From: Lunularia cruciata
Lineage: Eukaryota; Streptophyta; Marchantiopsida; Lunulariales; Lunulariaceae
NCBI GenBank assembly: GCA_948567375.1
Contig: OX419758.1
Coordinates: 63,307,001 to 63,371,000 of the forward strand
Length of the DNA stretch: 64,000 bases
Direction: 5' to 3'
In this document: piece by piece, positions 48,648 through 59,895 of the stretch
How positions within the stretch are numbered: the first letter of the stretch is position 1
Layout: each line of letters begins with the position of its first letter
The notes under the pieces: generated by a model
Told to the model about the DNA's origin: nothing
Databases searched by the model: none
Seen by the model: the letters and a program-made list of their open reading frames with translations, nothing else
Translations under genes and position numbers: made by a program

Positions 48648-51600
48648 ATGAGCGTGGAACCCTTTCGCCGGTGCGTTCTCTGACTCTGGCACTTGAATTA
48701 TATCCAAAGAAGGAGAAATGAAGAATGAAGTGAACCGGAACTTAATTTGGCCTTATGCTTACGCCATGTGAACGTACACACATGTATTGATTCCAGAAGA
48801 GGAAGAATGTAAATGGTATCTCGATTGTGGGTTTGGCTGGAATTTCCTGCCCGGCTCCCTTACCCTCGCGCAGAGCCGGGCTCTGCGAGGGTAAGGCAAC
48901 CCCAGCTCTGGAAGTTGAGGATCTCAACTCACCTGTGGGTTGTGGAGTTGTGCAGATTAGTGAAACTTGTTGCCAGGGCATTCTACGATGAAGAAATTCC
49001 TCCCAAAGGAGCTAATCGTAGCAAGTCGGACAAGTCAGATAATAGGGGAATCGCTGTTGTTATCCTTGACGCCCTAACTAGGAGACAATGGGTGAAAGAG
49101 GAGGATTTGGCGAGGGACTTACGGCTCCATCCCAAACAGATGCGTCGGACGTTGAGGGTCTTAGAAGAAGAGCTCTTAATCTTGAGAGAACATCGCCGGG
49201 AGGTAATAATTTTTTCAGTTCTTGGCATAAGAATGTTTCAAACAAATGTTCAGAGCTCCTGAATTTGAGAAACATTATTCGGAGGTAATCTAATTTCTAA
49301 GTTTTCGGCATCAGGCCCCTCATGCATGGGCACCACTGATGGGAAGAATTTGTTTTCACGGCAGACTGTGAAAGGTGCGAAAGTCTACAATGCTGCCATT
49401 GCTGCTGTGAGTGAACAGCCAACAGAACGTGAGGGTGAAGAGAAACCGAAGGTCCACACTCATTCGTACTGCTGTCTAGACTATGCCCAGGTGAAGAAAC
49501 TTTGATCCGCTTACTTATGCACCATTATAAATGTTGCTGCATCTAAGACTGGAACAGATGCAAATGAAAGTGAACGGAGGGATGTAAAAGCGAAGAAATT
49601 CAACAGTGATATACATCGCACCGCTTCAACCTAAGCGCAAGTAGTGGTATAGGTTAAGCCTTAACTGCAAGGGCAAGACTTAGGGTACAGACGATGGATA
49701 GAATCTTGAGTCGGATCTTTTATCTTGATTATAAGGATGCAGTGAAGAGCAACTGGAGTTTACGATATTCATTTCGGGGCATATCAAGGCTGACGAAACT
49801 TCAGTACGTCTGTAGGTGTTTGATATTGTGCGGTACAGGATACACCGCTCTAAGAAAAAAATTAAAGATGAGTTGGAAGATCGCAACACAGTGCAGGAGT
49901 ACATATGCCCAGCTGCCCACTGTGCACGTCGGTGAGCTCCCTTCAAACCAAGAGTTGAGGCCTTATTCTCGTATCATGCTTAAAACGAGTGCAACAAGCG
50001 ACTGCAGCTATGTGATGGGCCGCACTCATATTTGATCGGGTTGTGCTCGTAGCTATTCAGCACTGGACGCTCTGCGGTTACTGAATATCTATGATGGGAA
50101 CTTCCATTGTGAGGTTTGTGATGGTGAGCTCGTTGCGGAGAGCGACAAGTTGGCAGCCGCAGAACTTGGTGATGGAGATGGAGAGGAGAATGCTCGGCGG
50201 CGAAGACGGGAGAAGCTGAAAGAACTGTATGACAAACTGGAGGTGAGAGCTGGAGAATATACATACTGACGCTGTGAGAATGATGTCGAGTAAAGTTTTG
50301 TGATTTCTGCAGCTGCAATATCAGCGATATCCTACGAAATTTGGGGATTCCCCTTACAAATCACTGAGTGTGTTGCGTGTGATGCATTTTTCATGAAACG
50401 CTTTGAACCGTGGCATCTTTTTGATGGAACAGAAGCAATTGAAGCCGCTGCAGGACCAATTGACGCGAGTTAAAGATTTAACTCCACCTGACTTTGGTAG
50501 CTTGGAAGCATGGGAAAAGAGAGCTATCGCTGCAGGTCGAGTGCCTGGAGCGGATGCATCCACTAGTGACCTGCCGAAGCCCTCACATGGACAAGGTCCG
50601 TCTGGGACTCCGATGCCTTTCCTGGGGGAAACAAAGGTACATTTTGTCCGACGATGCACGCATCTTCTCTGCTCACTGTTATTAGGAGCTGGACATAATT
50701 CAGTCTGCAGATAGGCTGGGCATATCTGCACCCTTTGAGGTGATTACTTGCAGATAAGTGTATCATGATGACGACTGTTCTGTAATGTTCAGGTCGAGGT
50801 TGCTTTGGCTGGCGACACTAAAAAGGAGGAGGGCAAAGAAGAAGCCGCCCAGCTCAAAGTTCTGCCTCCTTGGATGATTAGGCAGGGCATGACCTTGACG
50901 GCCTCTCAGAGGGGAGAAGCCAAGACTGAGGTGAAGACTGAAGATGGTGCTTCACCTGCGGGTCCAGATGTAAAGGATGTGAAACCCGCTGAAGAAGACA
51001 AGGAAGAGGTGCAGCGAAAAATTCAAGAGGAATATTTGAAAGCGTACTATGCTGCTCTCTTGCGTCGACAACAAGAAGCTGTGCAGCCAATTGAGACACA
51101 GCGAGAGGCTGATGACGAGGGTGCGGAAGCCGCAAATGATGAGGAAGTAAAGGCAGAAAGGCAGGTTGGAATGAAAACTAAAAGGGAAGACGGCGACGAG
51201 GGTGATGGATGGGAGGAGGAAGAGGACGAGGAGGAGGAGGAGGTTGAGTGGGAAGATGCTGCGGTAGCAGGTATGAGACCTTAAATAAATAAAAAATACA
51301 GTGCTCCTTTGGAGCAAGATATTTCATACTTGTCCTGTGATGTCGTCAGAAAGTAACGGGTTGAAAGGTACCGTTTTAGGTGTTAAATCTCTCAATCCTC
51401 TGACAGAACAAAGTAACCTATTATGAGATTGGATCACCACTGCTGGTCGTAAGATGCAATTGGTAAAAAAATCAGTTACAGCAGAAGAAGTTATTTGAGT
51501 TTATGTTCTGGAAATTAGCTAAACCTTTACTGGTAAACCTTACTCAAGCTCCCCATGGGATTAAAACGAAAAAGTCAGGTTCATTACATGCTAGTCTTTT

Positions 51601-51808
51601 CGGGTAGACCACGATATTCACAGATATACCATCAAGTAGATGCAACTTGAGTTGAACTAATATGTTTGTTCTTTGATCACCAGAACCTGCCGATTCCACT
51701 ATAGCTTCGCAGGATACACAATTCGACAACGGTGGTACTCCGGATCCAGGTCCCGATGCCGGTGGTGAATTTGATGACGATGATGATGTAGATTGGGAAG
51801 AAGGCTAA
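48648..51808 (+). CDS. GTF2E1: General transcription factor IIE subunit alpha, eight exons
   Basis: TFIIE-alpha acts in the RNA polymerase II preinitiation complex, recruiting and regulating TFIIH. Exons are 48648-48670, 48956-49202, 49365-49490, 49816-49931, 50053-50242, 50433-50636, 50793-51270 and 51684-51808: 502 aa, all GT-AG, phases consistent. The start is the plant-like MSVEPFRR, and this ATG is separated by intron 1 from the rest of the winged helix (LVKLVARAFYDEE, DNRGIAVVILDALTRRQWVK, residues 7-90). Next come HTHSYCCLDYAQ, IKDELEDRNTVQEYICP, a zinc ribbon (C163, C168, C190, C193), helical LKPLQDQLTRVKDLTPP, VLPPWMIRQGMTLT, EEYLKAYYAALLRRQQEA, and a very acidic C-terminus ending DDVDWEEG. 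The first Cys pair is CX4C rather than the usual CX2C. No lesion seen. Confidence 0.95.
48858..48896. repeat. GC-rich hairpin in TFIIE-alpha intron 1
   Basis: CCTTACCCTCGCGCAGAGCC (48858-48877) pairs with GGCTCTGCGAGGGTAAGG (48879-48896), leaving a 2-nt bulge and a one-base loop. It lies inside the 285-nt first intron, about 60 bp before the acceptor. Confidence 0.85.
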
Positions 51809-53100
51809 CAGGAGAATCTTGAGACGATGTTCCCTGTGGTGCACGTATTGGCAGCTTTGTCGGAGAGGAGCATGAAGTTTTTTATATCATGTGACTCGCG
51901 AAAAGCAACTGGAGGATTTTTGTTTCGTTACTTTCCAGTTCAAGTCTCAAAGTTAAGAAGTTCTAAGTAGGCAACAAGGTTGTCTTGCGGGGTGGAAAAA
52001 GCCGTGATGATGTCTGGGCATGCCCAAGGCCGTTTCTCTGAGTAGACTCTTGATACCTAAGTATGTGATGAGGAAGAGTCAAAAGCTTTGCTGTGAAACT
52101 GTAAGGGAGAAGGCTTTCCGCATGCAGCTAGAAAATAGTCACCAAGTGTAAAAAAAAGTATCATTACCTGATTGATATGGTTAGTTATTGGTTATTATTG
52201 GAGCCTGTGATCCTTAGTAGGAAGATGAGAATCGAGAGATTTATGTAAAAAGCAAGTACTACTGTAAAATGCGGGCCTAGAGTAGGTAGTTCCTGCAAGG
52301 ACCAAATATCCATGGTGTCCAAACGGATCTCCACCAGGGTCAAATCTGAGTGTCAATACTGCCACGCTTCACCAATCTGGAATCTTTCTTTCTGGTGGTG
52401 ATGTGTAGTGTTTGATAATGTTAGTAACTGGGAGTGCGGGGTTACTTAATTGAATCAGAATGAAGTTAGTGGTAGTTTTCGATCAAATCTTGCAACCCTC
52501 CACACCTTTTAAAGTGGACGTTGTGTTCGAGGTGTTCTTTGATTATTGACAAACTGTTAACATATTGTTCCCATCGTAGATCAGTATGTTATTGTCCTGA
52601 CTGAAACTCAGCTGACATGTGAGTTGGCGTGTACTCCTCCAAGTTGCTAATAAGAGTTTCCGGCATATTGCAGTTTGCAGCGACTTGAAAGCTGATGAAT
52701 GCGAACAGCGCCAACATTTCCGCATGCATGGTATAAGTCTGAGAATTGCCAGAACCACGAAATCTCTCTTATCATTCGTAATGTGCTTGGTCACAATGGA
52801 ATTCTTAGTTTTTGAACACCACGAAAGAGAAAGGTCAGGTCACATTTGCGTATAGAATTTTTGAAACAGGGTGACTTCACGTTGCAAATCGCAAAATCAC
52901 ATTGTGATGTCTTACCTTCTCAACAAGTACGGGAACTGTGACAAATTTAAACTTGAAGCCGCAATTTCTCCGTTTTCTCCCATGTAAAGGAACACAAGAG
53001 GGTCCAAGGAGAGGGAAATTGGAAGAATAAAAGAGGCCGAAGTCCTACAAAATTCCCATTTTGAAGCTCTTATATATAGCTTATTGAGTATTAGAATTAG
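51809..53100. other. 3' flank of TFIIE-alpha and intergenic sequence
   Basis: Follows the stop codon. It should include the 3' UTR, but no single polyadenylation signal stands out. ORFs are short and without motifs. Confidence 0.5.
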
Positions 53101-53640
53101 AAAGATTTGTATAAGATGTTTACTATGGTTTTCTAAGGTTTAACAATAAAACTTAGACATTTTGGTTTCTAGTTATGCGTTCAACCAAAATGCCATCTAA
53201 AATGTCAAGAGATGTCATCCATCAACCCCATAAATATAGTAGGGTATTAATGAGTCCAGATGGAATCGTCGAATACTCAAAATTGCTATACCTTGCGCCA
53301 AAGCCAGTCTTCCGACCATCCTCATTTACAATCCAAACTCGACCCAATGAATATAGTATGGTATCCCTGAGTCCAAAGGGCATCATCAAATACTCAAAAT
53401 TGGTATAACTTCTGCTAACCCGGTCTTCCGAGCATGCTCATTTACAACACAAAATTGATTGTACACACTTTGTCAATTTAACTTTGTGAAATATTTAATA
53501 CCTTGAAGTTGATTAAACAAGTCATCCATCTTTAATTAAGTATAATAGTTTTTAATACTTTATTTATTTAGTGCACAATAGTCAAGAAAAATATTCATAT
53601 TTTTATCTTTCACCTAATCCTCATCTTCAAGCCTGCTTAT
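53100..53640 (-). pseudogene. Gypsy-type reverse transcriptase remnant with internal duplication
   Basis: Minus frames, from 53640 down: NIFLDYCALNK, MDDLFNQLQGIKYFTKL, VVNEHARKTG and MPFGLS-like pieces, i.e. fingers and palm of a gypsy reverse transcriptase. The palm segment ending in the initial FG-L motif appears twice (about 53410 and 53285), a tandem duplication of about 120 bp. Full of stops. Confidence 0.65.
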
Positions 53641-53830
53641 AATAGGCAGGTAGGATTTCTGGTGCCTAAATGACCTAAAGTAATTCTTGTGAGTCGCCTA
53701 AATTAAGGCCCTTGCACACCGTGGCAAAACCCCATTAAACTGCTCTCATCGAGACATCATCAGGCCTGCTTATGATAGGTGGGTAGGGTTTTTGGCTCCC
53801 AAATGACCTAAAGTATTTCTTGTGAGTTTC
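53634..53830. repeat. Two-copy direct repeat, about 127-bp period
   Basis: AAGCCTGCTTATAATAGGCAG...AATGACCTAAAGTAATTCTTGTGAGT at 53634 recurs with about ten differences at 53761. It sits between the reverse transcriptase remnant and the hAT-like fragment. Confidence 0.8.
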
Positions 53831-54109
53831 TAATAATGAGTTGTTGCAAGATGTTTGTCTAGTCTTTGTTGAAGCATGTGCTCACATTGAGAGAATTGTC
53901 GTGCAGTGTGATGTAGACAATAGACCATTCATTGATCCACTTCCACTACCACTGCCACCTGTTTTTACAGCAAGAGCTTGTTTGCATTTTTGCTGCAGAC
54001 TTCGTTCACAAGGCTCATAGACAAAGCTTTCACTCGCAGCATAGATACACGGCCACACAAATAGATGTCATTGCCATTGAGCATAAAGCTCTTCTTTGAG
54101 CTTACTGCA

Positions 54110-54350
54110 ATGAGCTTTGTTGCAAGAGGGTATTGATGGCTGTAACCAAAAGACATACTTTGACAATGTATGGACCTTACTCAATGCTTGGTTTCTAAGC
54201 TTGGTCACGTTATGCGGTGGCATTGCAACTATATTTCCTGGCACAAGTACAGTGGAGGCGGACTTCTTTGTTCTGAGGTGGGAGAAAGGTGATCACCTTT
54301 GAAAGAGTCTTTCAGAATTTGGACTTGAAGGTGTGCTACAGGCAAAGCAG
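54110..54350 (+). pseudogene. hAT-like transposase-derived C-terminal fragment
   Basis: The plus frame reads NVWTLLNAWFLSLVTLCGG, then IATIFPGTSTVEADFFVLRW, EKGDHL, a stop, and SLSEFGLEGVLQAKQF. The pattern of a hydrophobic helix, P-G-T-S-T-V-E-x-D-F, a W-E-K and a L-x-x-x-L-E-G-x-L-x-x-K-Q motif resembles the C-terminal dimerisation part of hAT-family-derived proteins. This is recognition from memory. One in-frame stop at 54300 and no upstream catalytic part visible. Confidence 0.4.
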
Positions 54351-54589
54351 TTTAGATTAACTTGCGGATTATGATAACTGAAGAGCGACCTCGCATCTCA
54401 TATTACACTTTATAGATTGATCAAAATATATAGATTGATTGGTAATGCTTATCTTGTTGCTCCAAAAGAATTTCTAATTCTTGTTTATTGGCCTTCAATC
54501 TCCACTAAATGTGTGTATAACCAAAATTAATTCTGAAATGGTGCCTATATTAAGCTAATTGAGGTAATTTACTAGATTGCCTATTATAA

Positions 54590-54840
54590 GCATGCTTGAT
54601 CATCTTTCATCTTCATAAAAAATATTGGAGTACTACACAAGGATATGCTTGATTAGATGAACCTCATCTCAATAATTCATCCACTAGAGATTGCATTTTT
54701 CTAGCTCATTAGAACCAACTATTTTATATGGAGATTTGTAGGTGGTAGACTTTTTGAAAGAACTTGAATCCTATGCTTCATCTTTTGCTTGGGTGGTAGA
54801 TCAATTGCTAGATCATCTAAGAATATATACTTGTATTCCT
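54590..54840 (-). pseudogene. Gypsy reverse transcriptase N-terminal remnant
   Basis: One minus frame, with a few stops, reads DDLAIDLPPKQKMKHRIQVL...SLPPTN...EMRFI then SSISLCSTPIFFMKMKDD. This is the entry to gypsy reverse transcriptase (LPP...H.I.L......P......G.I..S.SP..SP..F..KKD). No catalytic palm follows. Confidence 0.55.
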
Positions 54841-57800
54841 CTATCTAATTTCAAGGATCTCCATCTTTTTCTCTACAATAATTGCATCTCTTTTTAACTT
54901 TAGAAATATGTATATTTATCATGGATTGCAATTTTCTTGCTTGAACTCTATCTCTTAAGCTTATTCATACACTTGTCTTTTTCTTTCTTTCTCTTATCCA
55001 TATCCAAATTCATATTAATCCATATTCTTCACATCCTTTGTGTTTTCTATGCGGTTGCCCTTTGCTATTCAAATTGAATTATCTTATTTAAGGTATCCCT
55101 AAGATTGCATCATATGAACTAATCTAATCCATTTGATTACCATGTTTTTTTACTTATAGTAAATCTCATAACTTTAAGGAAAGTTACAATTGTCTATATT
55201 TCCACACTTGCAAATTTAGCCACCTAAATATCATCATTCTCTAGCACCAATAGTAACTTTAAAGCAATTGATAATAAAAGGAATTTTCAAGTTGTTCTTG
55301 GATGAGATATACCTTTCTCTCTTCTAAGTATCCACATGTAACAATGAATGATGTTCATTCCTCTTGAATCCATTAGCTCCTCTTATCTTTATCTTTTATT
55401 TTGCCTTTTGCCTTTTATCTTTGTAGTAGAACTAGAAATATCACAAGGGTAAATTTTAAGTGACTTTTGTCTCCCCAATCCTCAATCCTCATAATTATCC
55501 TCCATATTCTACTCAACATGCTCCCTTTCACTTAATGAAAGGTCAATGAATTGGGTATTGCAATGGCCAAATAGAACATGGTGTTGCTAAGTACCCAAAT
55601 CTCATACAATTGTTGTATTTCCTATTTTCTATTGGTATTAGACCTTCATAACCTTGTTAATGAGTTATACTTATTGGATAACTAGCTTGGTCATATGACC
55701 TTGATATTGCCTATGATTTTTTCTCCAATATCGTAATGTTCATGATTGAAATTGGACACTCACTAGCTCCATAGTCTTAGTGTCATTTGGCACTTCTTGT
55801 ACAACTTCCTCCACTACAAACAAAGAACTTGAATTAGTTGAGTTAATATAGTAAAATCATTGATATTTTTTTGGTTACATTAGAGTATCTCTCTTCCTTT
55901 ATTGCAAAAAAAGAATTTGAATGTTTGAGCTAATGCAAGAACTTGATTGGAAGTCTTTGGTTCTATCATGAATATCTCCCTTTGATGTTCTTCTTCAATC
56001 CTTCAAGCACTCATTATGTTCTTCTTAAACATAAAGAGCGCTTCTACTTCACTTTTATCCACAATCTAGATTTGAAGATTCAAAGTTATTCAATGTACCT
56101 ATGGACTGCACATTTTGAACTAAATTTCAAAGGCAAATCATTCTAAGTAAATCAAAAGCTTTGAATTTGCTGATCAAACCTTTTTCCACTAAACTTCAAT
56201 AAATTGATTGACCTTGAGAAACAAACAACCTTTCACAAACTTGGCATGATATTAGAGTACTATCAAGAAGAAATGATTATATAAACATACCCACATCATA
56301 CTCAAAATCTCTAAAATTAGAAAATGAATCTCTATATAAAAGAGTAATCCATTTTAGTACTTTGAGTCTTTGGGTCATACAATATTGTTCAACACTGTAG
56401 TCTATGTCAATGTTTACAACATTTCTTGTTGAGCTTCCTTTATTATTTAAGCTTACACATGAATCACATGGTCTCATTTTGTTTTCATTGAACATTTGAT
56501 TATGAAGTCATTTCTTATATTTGATATACCTATTGATACTTGATGCTCAATAATTCTTATGTCAATTGTTTGGTGTTAGCTTTAGTTTCTTCTAAAGCTG
56601 CTTTCATCTCTTGCAACAAGCTTTGTTTGGTTGGATTATTCATTATCTCCTCCTTTGGTTAGTAGTAATGCAATATGACAATTCAAATTGTTATAGCTCT
56701 TCATAACTTAGCACTACTAAAGGTTAATAAAAGTTGAAAAGAAGGTTCTTTGTTGCTTCTTTACCTAAATTTTGAGCACTCCAGTCCATCCATGCTCCCT
56801 TTAAGACACACCAGATTGATATTAACTTAGACATTTTAAAATTTTTTCTCTATGTTTATTGCTTTTAACAAAATGTAAATATTAGAGTTCTATTGATCAA
56901 CATAAGTAACCACTAAAAGAACTACCAAGTTGGCAAAATCTATCTTCTTCGGTCTTGAAGTTCATGCTAAACATATTCACTGAATGTTCTTATCCATAAA
57001 CTGATTTACAATATTAAAAGTATTTATGAAGGGAAAGCTAAGTGTAAGTTACACTTTTGATCATCTATTCCTCTTCATTGCACTCATCTCATATATAAGT
57101 TTTAACCTTAAAAGAAAAAGTTGTAATTTCATCTCACACTCACTTACTTCATAATATACCTCTACTTGTAGCTCAATGGCAACTCCTGGAATCTAAATCT
57201 TCAAAATGTCTCTATAACTTTCTTCAATATTGACGGTATATCAATTCCTGATCATTCTAAGAAATAAGATCTACACAAAATAAATGAAGTACACTTTGAT
57301 ACTATTATGATTAGGTACACATAACAACTTCTCCAAAATGAACTTTGAAGATAACATGCTTCTAATGTTCACTTTCTCTTCTCTATATATTGAAGTGCAC
57401 CTACAAAGGCCAGTCAATATCCCTCATTTGGATTGATAATGTGGTATATATAACATAACCCATAACTAGCATTACTAGTCAAAGATTTCACTTACAAGCC
57501 TGGACAAACTCCTCTTAACTTCACACAGAATTTTTCATCCATTACATGAATAGTAAATATTCTAAACGACACCTCTAAATTTAATTTTGGCAAAAAATAA
57601 AATTAGTGCAGTCAATCTTGTTGTATAAGCTCATATTTTGTAGTTCACACCCTTAGACTTATAGTGCACCAAATAAACCATGTACAATATCTAATACTAA
57701 TCAAAGATATCTTATCTTGTCTTCCCTGCCCAAGCCACCATCTCAAGCTCAACAATTTTAAATGCACAACTGGTTGTTGTCTATTGTTCACTCCCAAACA

Positions 57801-59690
57801 TAAGAAAACCATTTATAACTTAAGATAGACTTCCTTAATAATCTAAAGGTCTTGTATATTAAATTTCTCACCTAACTATCAAACTATCCATAGAGTCTAT
57901 CTAGGGTATAGCCAACATCTTTTGATATGACAAGGTTTGGTGCTAGACTTAATTTCAATGATAAGGCCTAAAATAAACCTAATTTAGGAGTAGGTTGATA
58001 GCTAAACTCTCAATACTATACTTAACATCTACCTCATGTCTCTTAAATTAACTTCCCAAGAGTTGCTAAGGTCAAGTTTTAAGTGTAAGTTGCCCTAGAA
58101 ATACTCTTCCTTATATAGAGTTTTTATCACCTTGAAATCCATCGTGTTTTGGTCCCTTAAAAATTATACTTAGTCAAAATTCATTTGAGGAGTCCTTTAT
58201 GGGCTTGGTTTTTATTGAAAGCTCTTGCCAAATTCTTTTCAAAAAATTATTACTCCTCTTCAAGAAAAGATGGAATTTTGAGATATAAGCTTGGATGCTT
58301 TTTTGGCTTGGCAAGCTGTCCTATTTTTGCTCTTTTTTGGTCTTGATTGTAGTTTAGTTTTGCCTTGGTAATTCCACTATCATTTTGTAGTGATCATTTG
58401 CTAAAGAGAACATTTTTATACTCTTTTCTTTTGATCATTGGTGGTATTTGGACCTTATTGCATAAATCTTGCAAAGTGTTGTGCCACTCTACCCTAACAT
58501 TTTCATTTCCTTGAGGCCTAGCTATAAAGCTACTTGGACTTTAATTTTCAAGTTTATAATTATTCTTGGTATTCTTGGCCTTGTTAGAGACATCTACGAG
58601 GGAGCTTTCTATCAAAAAAATTTAACATTCAAAAATTCTCCAAATAAGTTTCCATTCTAGAATTTAGTAGTTTAAGATTCTTACGGTTCTTATTAACACA
58701 AGTAAGGTATAAAGTTCATAAAAATTTTGAAGGATCAATATATGTTGCTAAAGCCAATTTCCTAATTTATCCCTACCATAAAAATCTACAAAATATTCAA
58801 ATTCAACAAATTCAAGTTCAACAAATTGAGTATTTTAGTTTTGAAGAATATTTTTCATTTCTTCATGTCATAAAGATGGTTAATGAACACACGTTGCTTA
58901 ATGCGGTATTTGGAAGAACTTAATCATATACACCCAATATAAATGCCTACTTATAGTGAAGGGTTTTTTTTTGTAAATCCACAATCCAAAAATCATTGCA
59001 AGACAAGGAAAGTACACAACATAATTGGGATATGTAAAACCAGGGTGTCATTTTATCTTCTTCGTATGTAAGTATATCAATAGGCTTACCATATCCATCT
59101 CTAAAAATGATTTTTTGCTTAAAGACATAAATCTTTGCCTCTTCTTTTGGAAACTCTTATCATTTTCCTTTACATGGAGGAAAATTTTATGTTTTAGCTA
59201 GTGTACTCTTCCATTATATCACTATTTCAATTTTAGAAAGAATGTTATTTACTTGCTTGAGATAGTTATTAACATCAATCCTCTTCTCAATAATCAAGAT
59301 ATTATAAGGAATTCCTTATATTCAAGGACTAGATGCATTATTCATAAACATGATCCTATTTTGTCCAAAATATCAACCTTTGCTATATTAATTTGTATTC
59401 CTAGCTTGATAAGCATCATCATTGAAATAAAGATAATCTATTTATAGTACACTTTTAGACTCTCTTAATAATCCAATATATTTTAAGGCAAAACCAAACA
59501 TAAGGTATTAGCTCTAGGATAGTGAGGATGACCTTGGAACCTTTAAAATACAAGGTAATTCATCATCTTCTACTTAATTGAATTAGCTTGTTTGATGTTG
59601 CTGTAGCAATGCTCATAAAATTCTAAAGCTTTACAAGTTGGAGATTAGTTGTCAATGCTATTTATTTCACATACTACCTTACAACCTTAC
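54841..59690. other. AT-rich DNA, probably decayed retroelements, no supported gene
   Basis: Very AT-rich with only short ORFs. A piece near 55030-55090 (TTCTATGCGGTTGCCCTTTGCTATT) belongs to the dispersed repeat seen at 3150, 14540 and 47970. Minus frames around 56800-57500 hold retroelement-looking scraps, but their order does not match one element, so I make no call. Confidence 0.5.
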
Positions 59691-59696
59691 TACTAT

Positions 59697-59895
59697 CACA
59701 ATAGACATCCAATGTCTATTGTGCATCCCAAGGGTAAACTCTATGAGGACATCAAGCACTATTCAAGGAGAAAGAGTCAAGCAATGGGTAGAGAATTGGG
59801 AGATACAAGGGCCCCATACAAAGAGCAATTATGAAAGCAATCATGAATATGTTCAAGAGTAAATGCACCACCTACAAAAACACAAGAAAAGCTAT
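59697..59895 (+). repeat. 199-bp exact direct repeat, copy 1
   Basis: As far as I can compare by eye, identical to 62340-62538 (offset 2643). It starts with a perfect 11-bp hairpin, ACAATAGACAT-CCA-ATGTCTATTGT (59698-59722). One frame stays open across most of it (MSIVHPKGKLYEDIKHYSRR, MGRELGDTRAPYKEQL). Confidence 0.95.

Noticed and set aside
48813-49262. Single ORF of 149 aa starting at an upstream ATG as the TFIIE-alpha N-terminus
   Set aside because: The first ~48 codons are intron 1 including the hairpin. The real start is MSVEPFRR at 48648, joined in phase at 48956.
50285-50400. Extra TFIIE-alpha exon reading LQYQRYPTKFGDSPYK after a TTCTGCAG acceptor
   Set aside because: It runs into a stop and interrupts the conserved helix. 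Joining exon 5 directly to 50433 gives KLEKQLKPLQDQL, as in the family.
50354-50731. Minus-strand ORF of 125 aa
   Set aside because: It is antisense to TFIIE-alpha exon 6 and the following intron, with no independent support.
56780-57500. Ty1/copia reverse transcriptase on the minus strand
   Set aside because: Scraps resembling KSVYG, VVTYVD and VGALQYI occur, but in the wrong order for one element and with too many stops.
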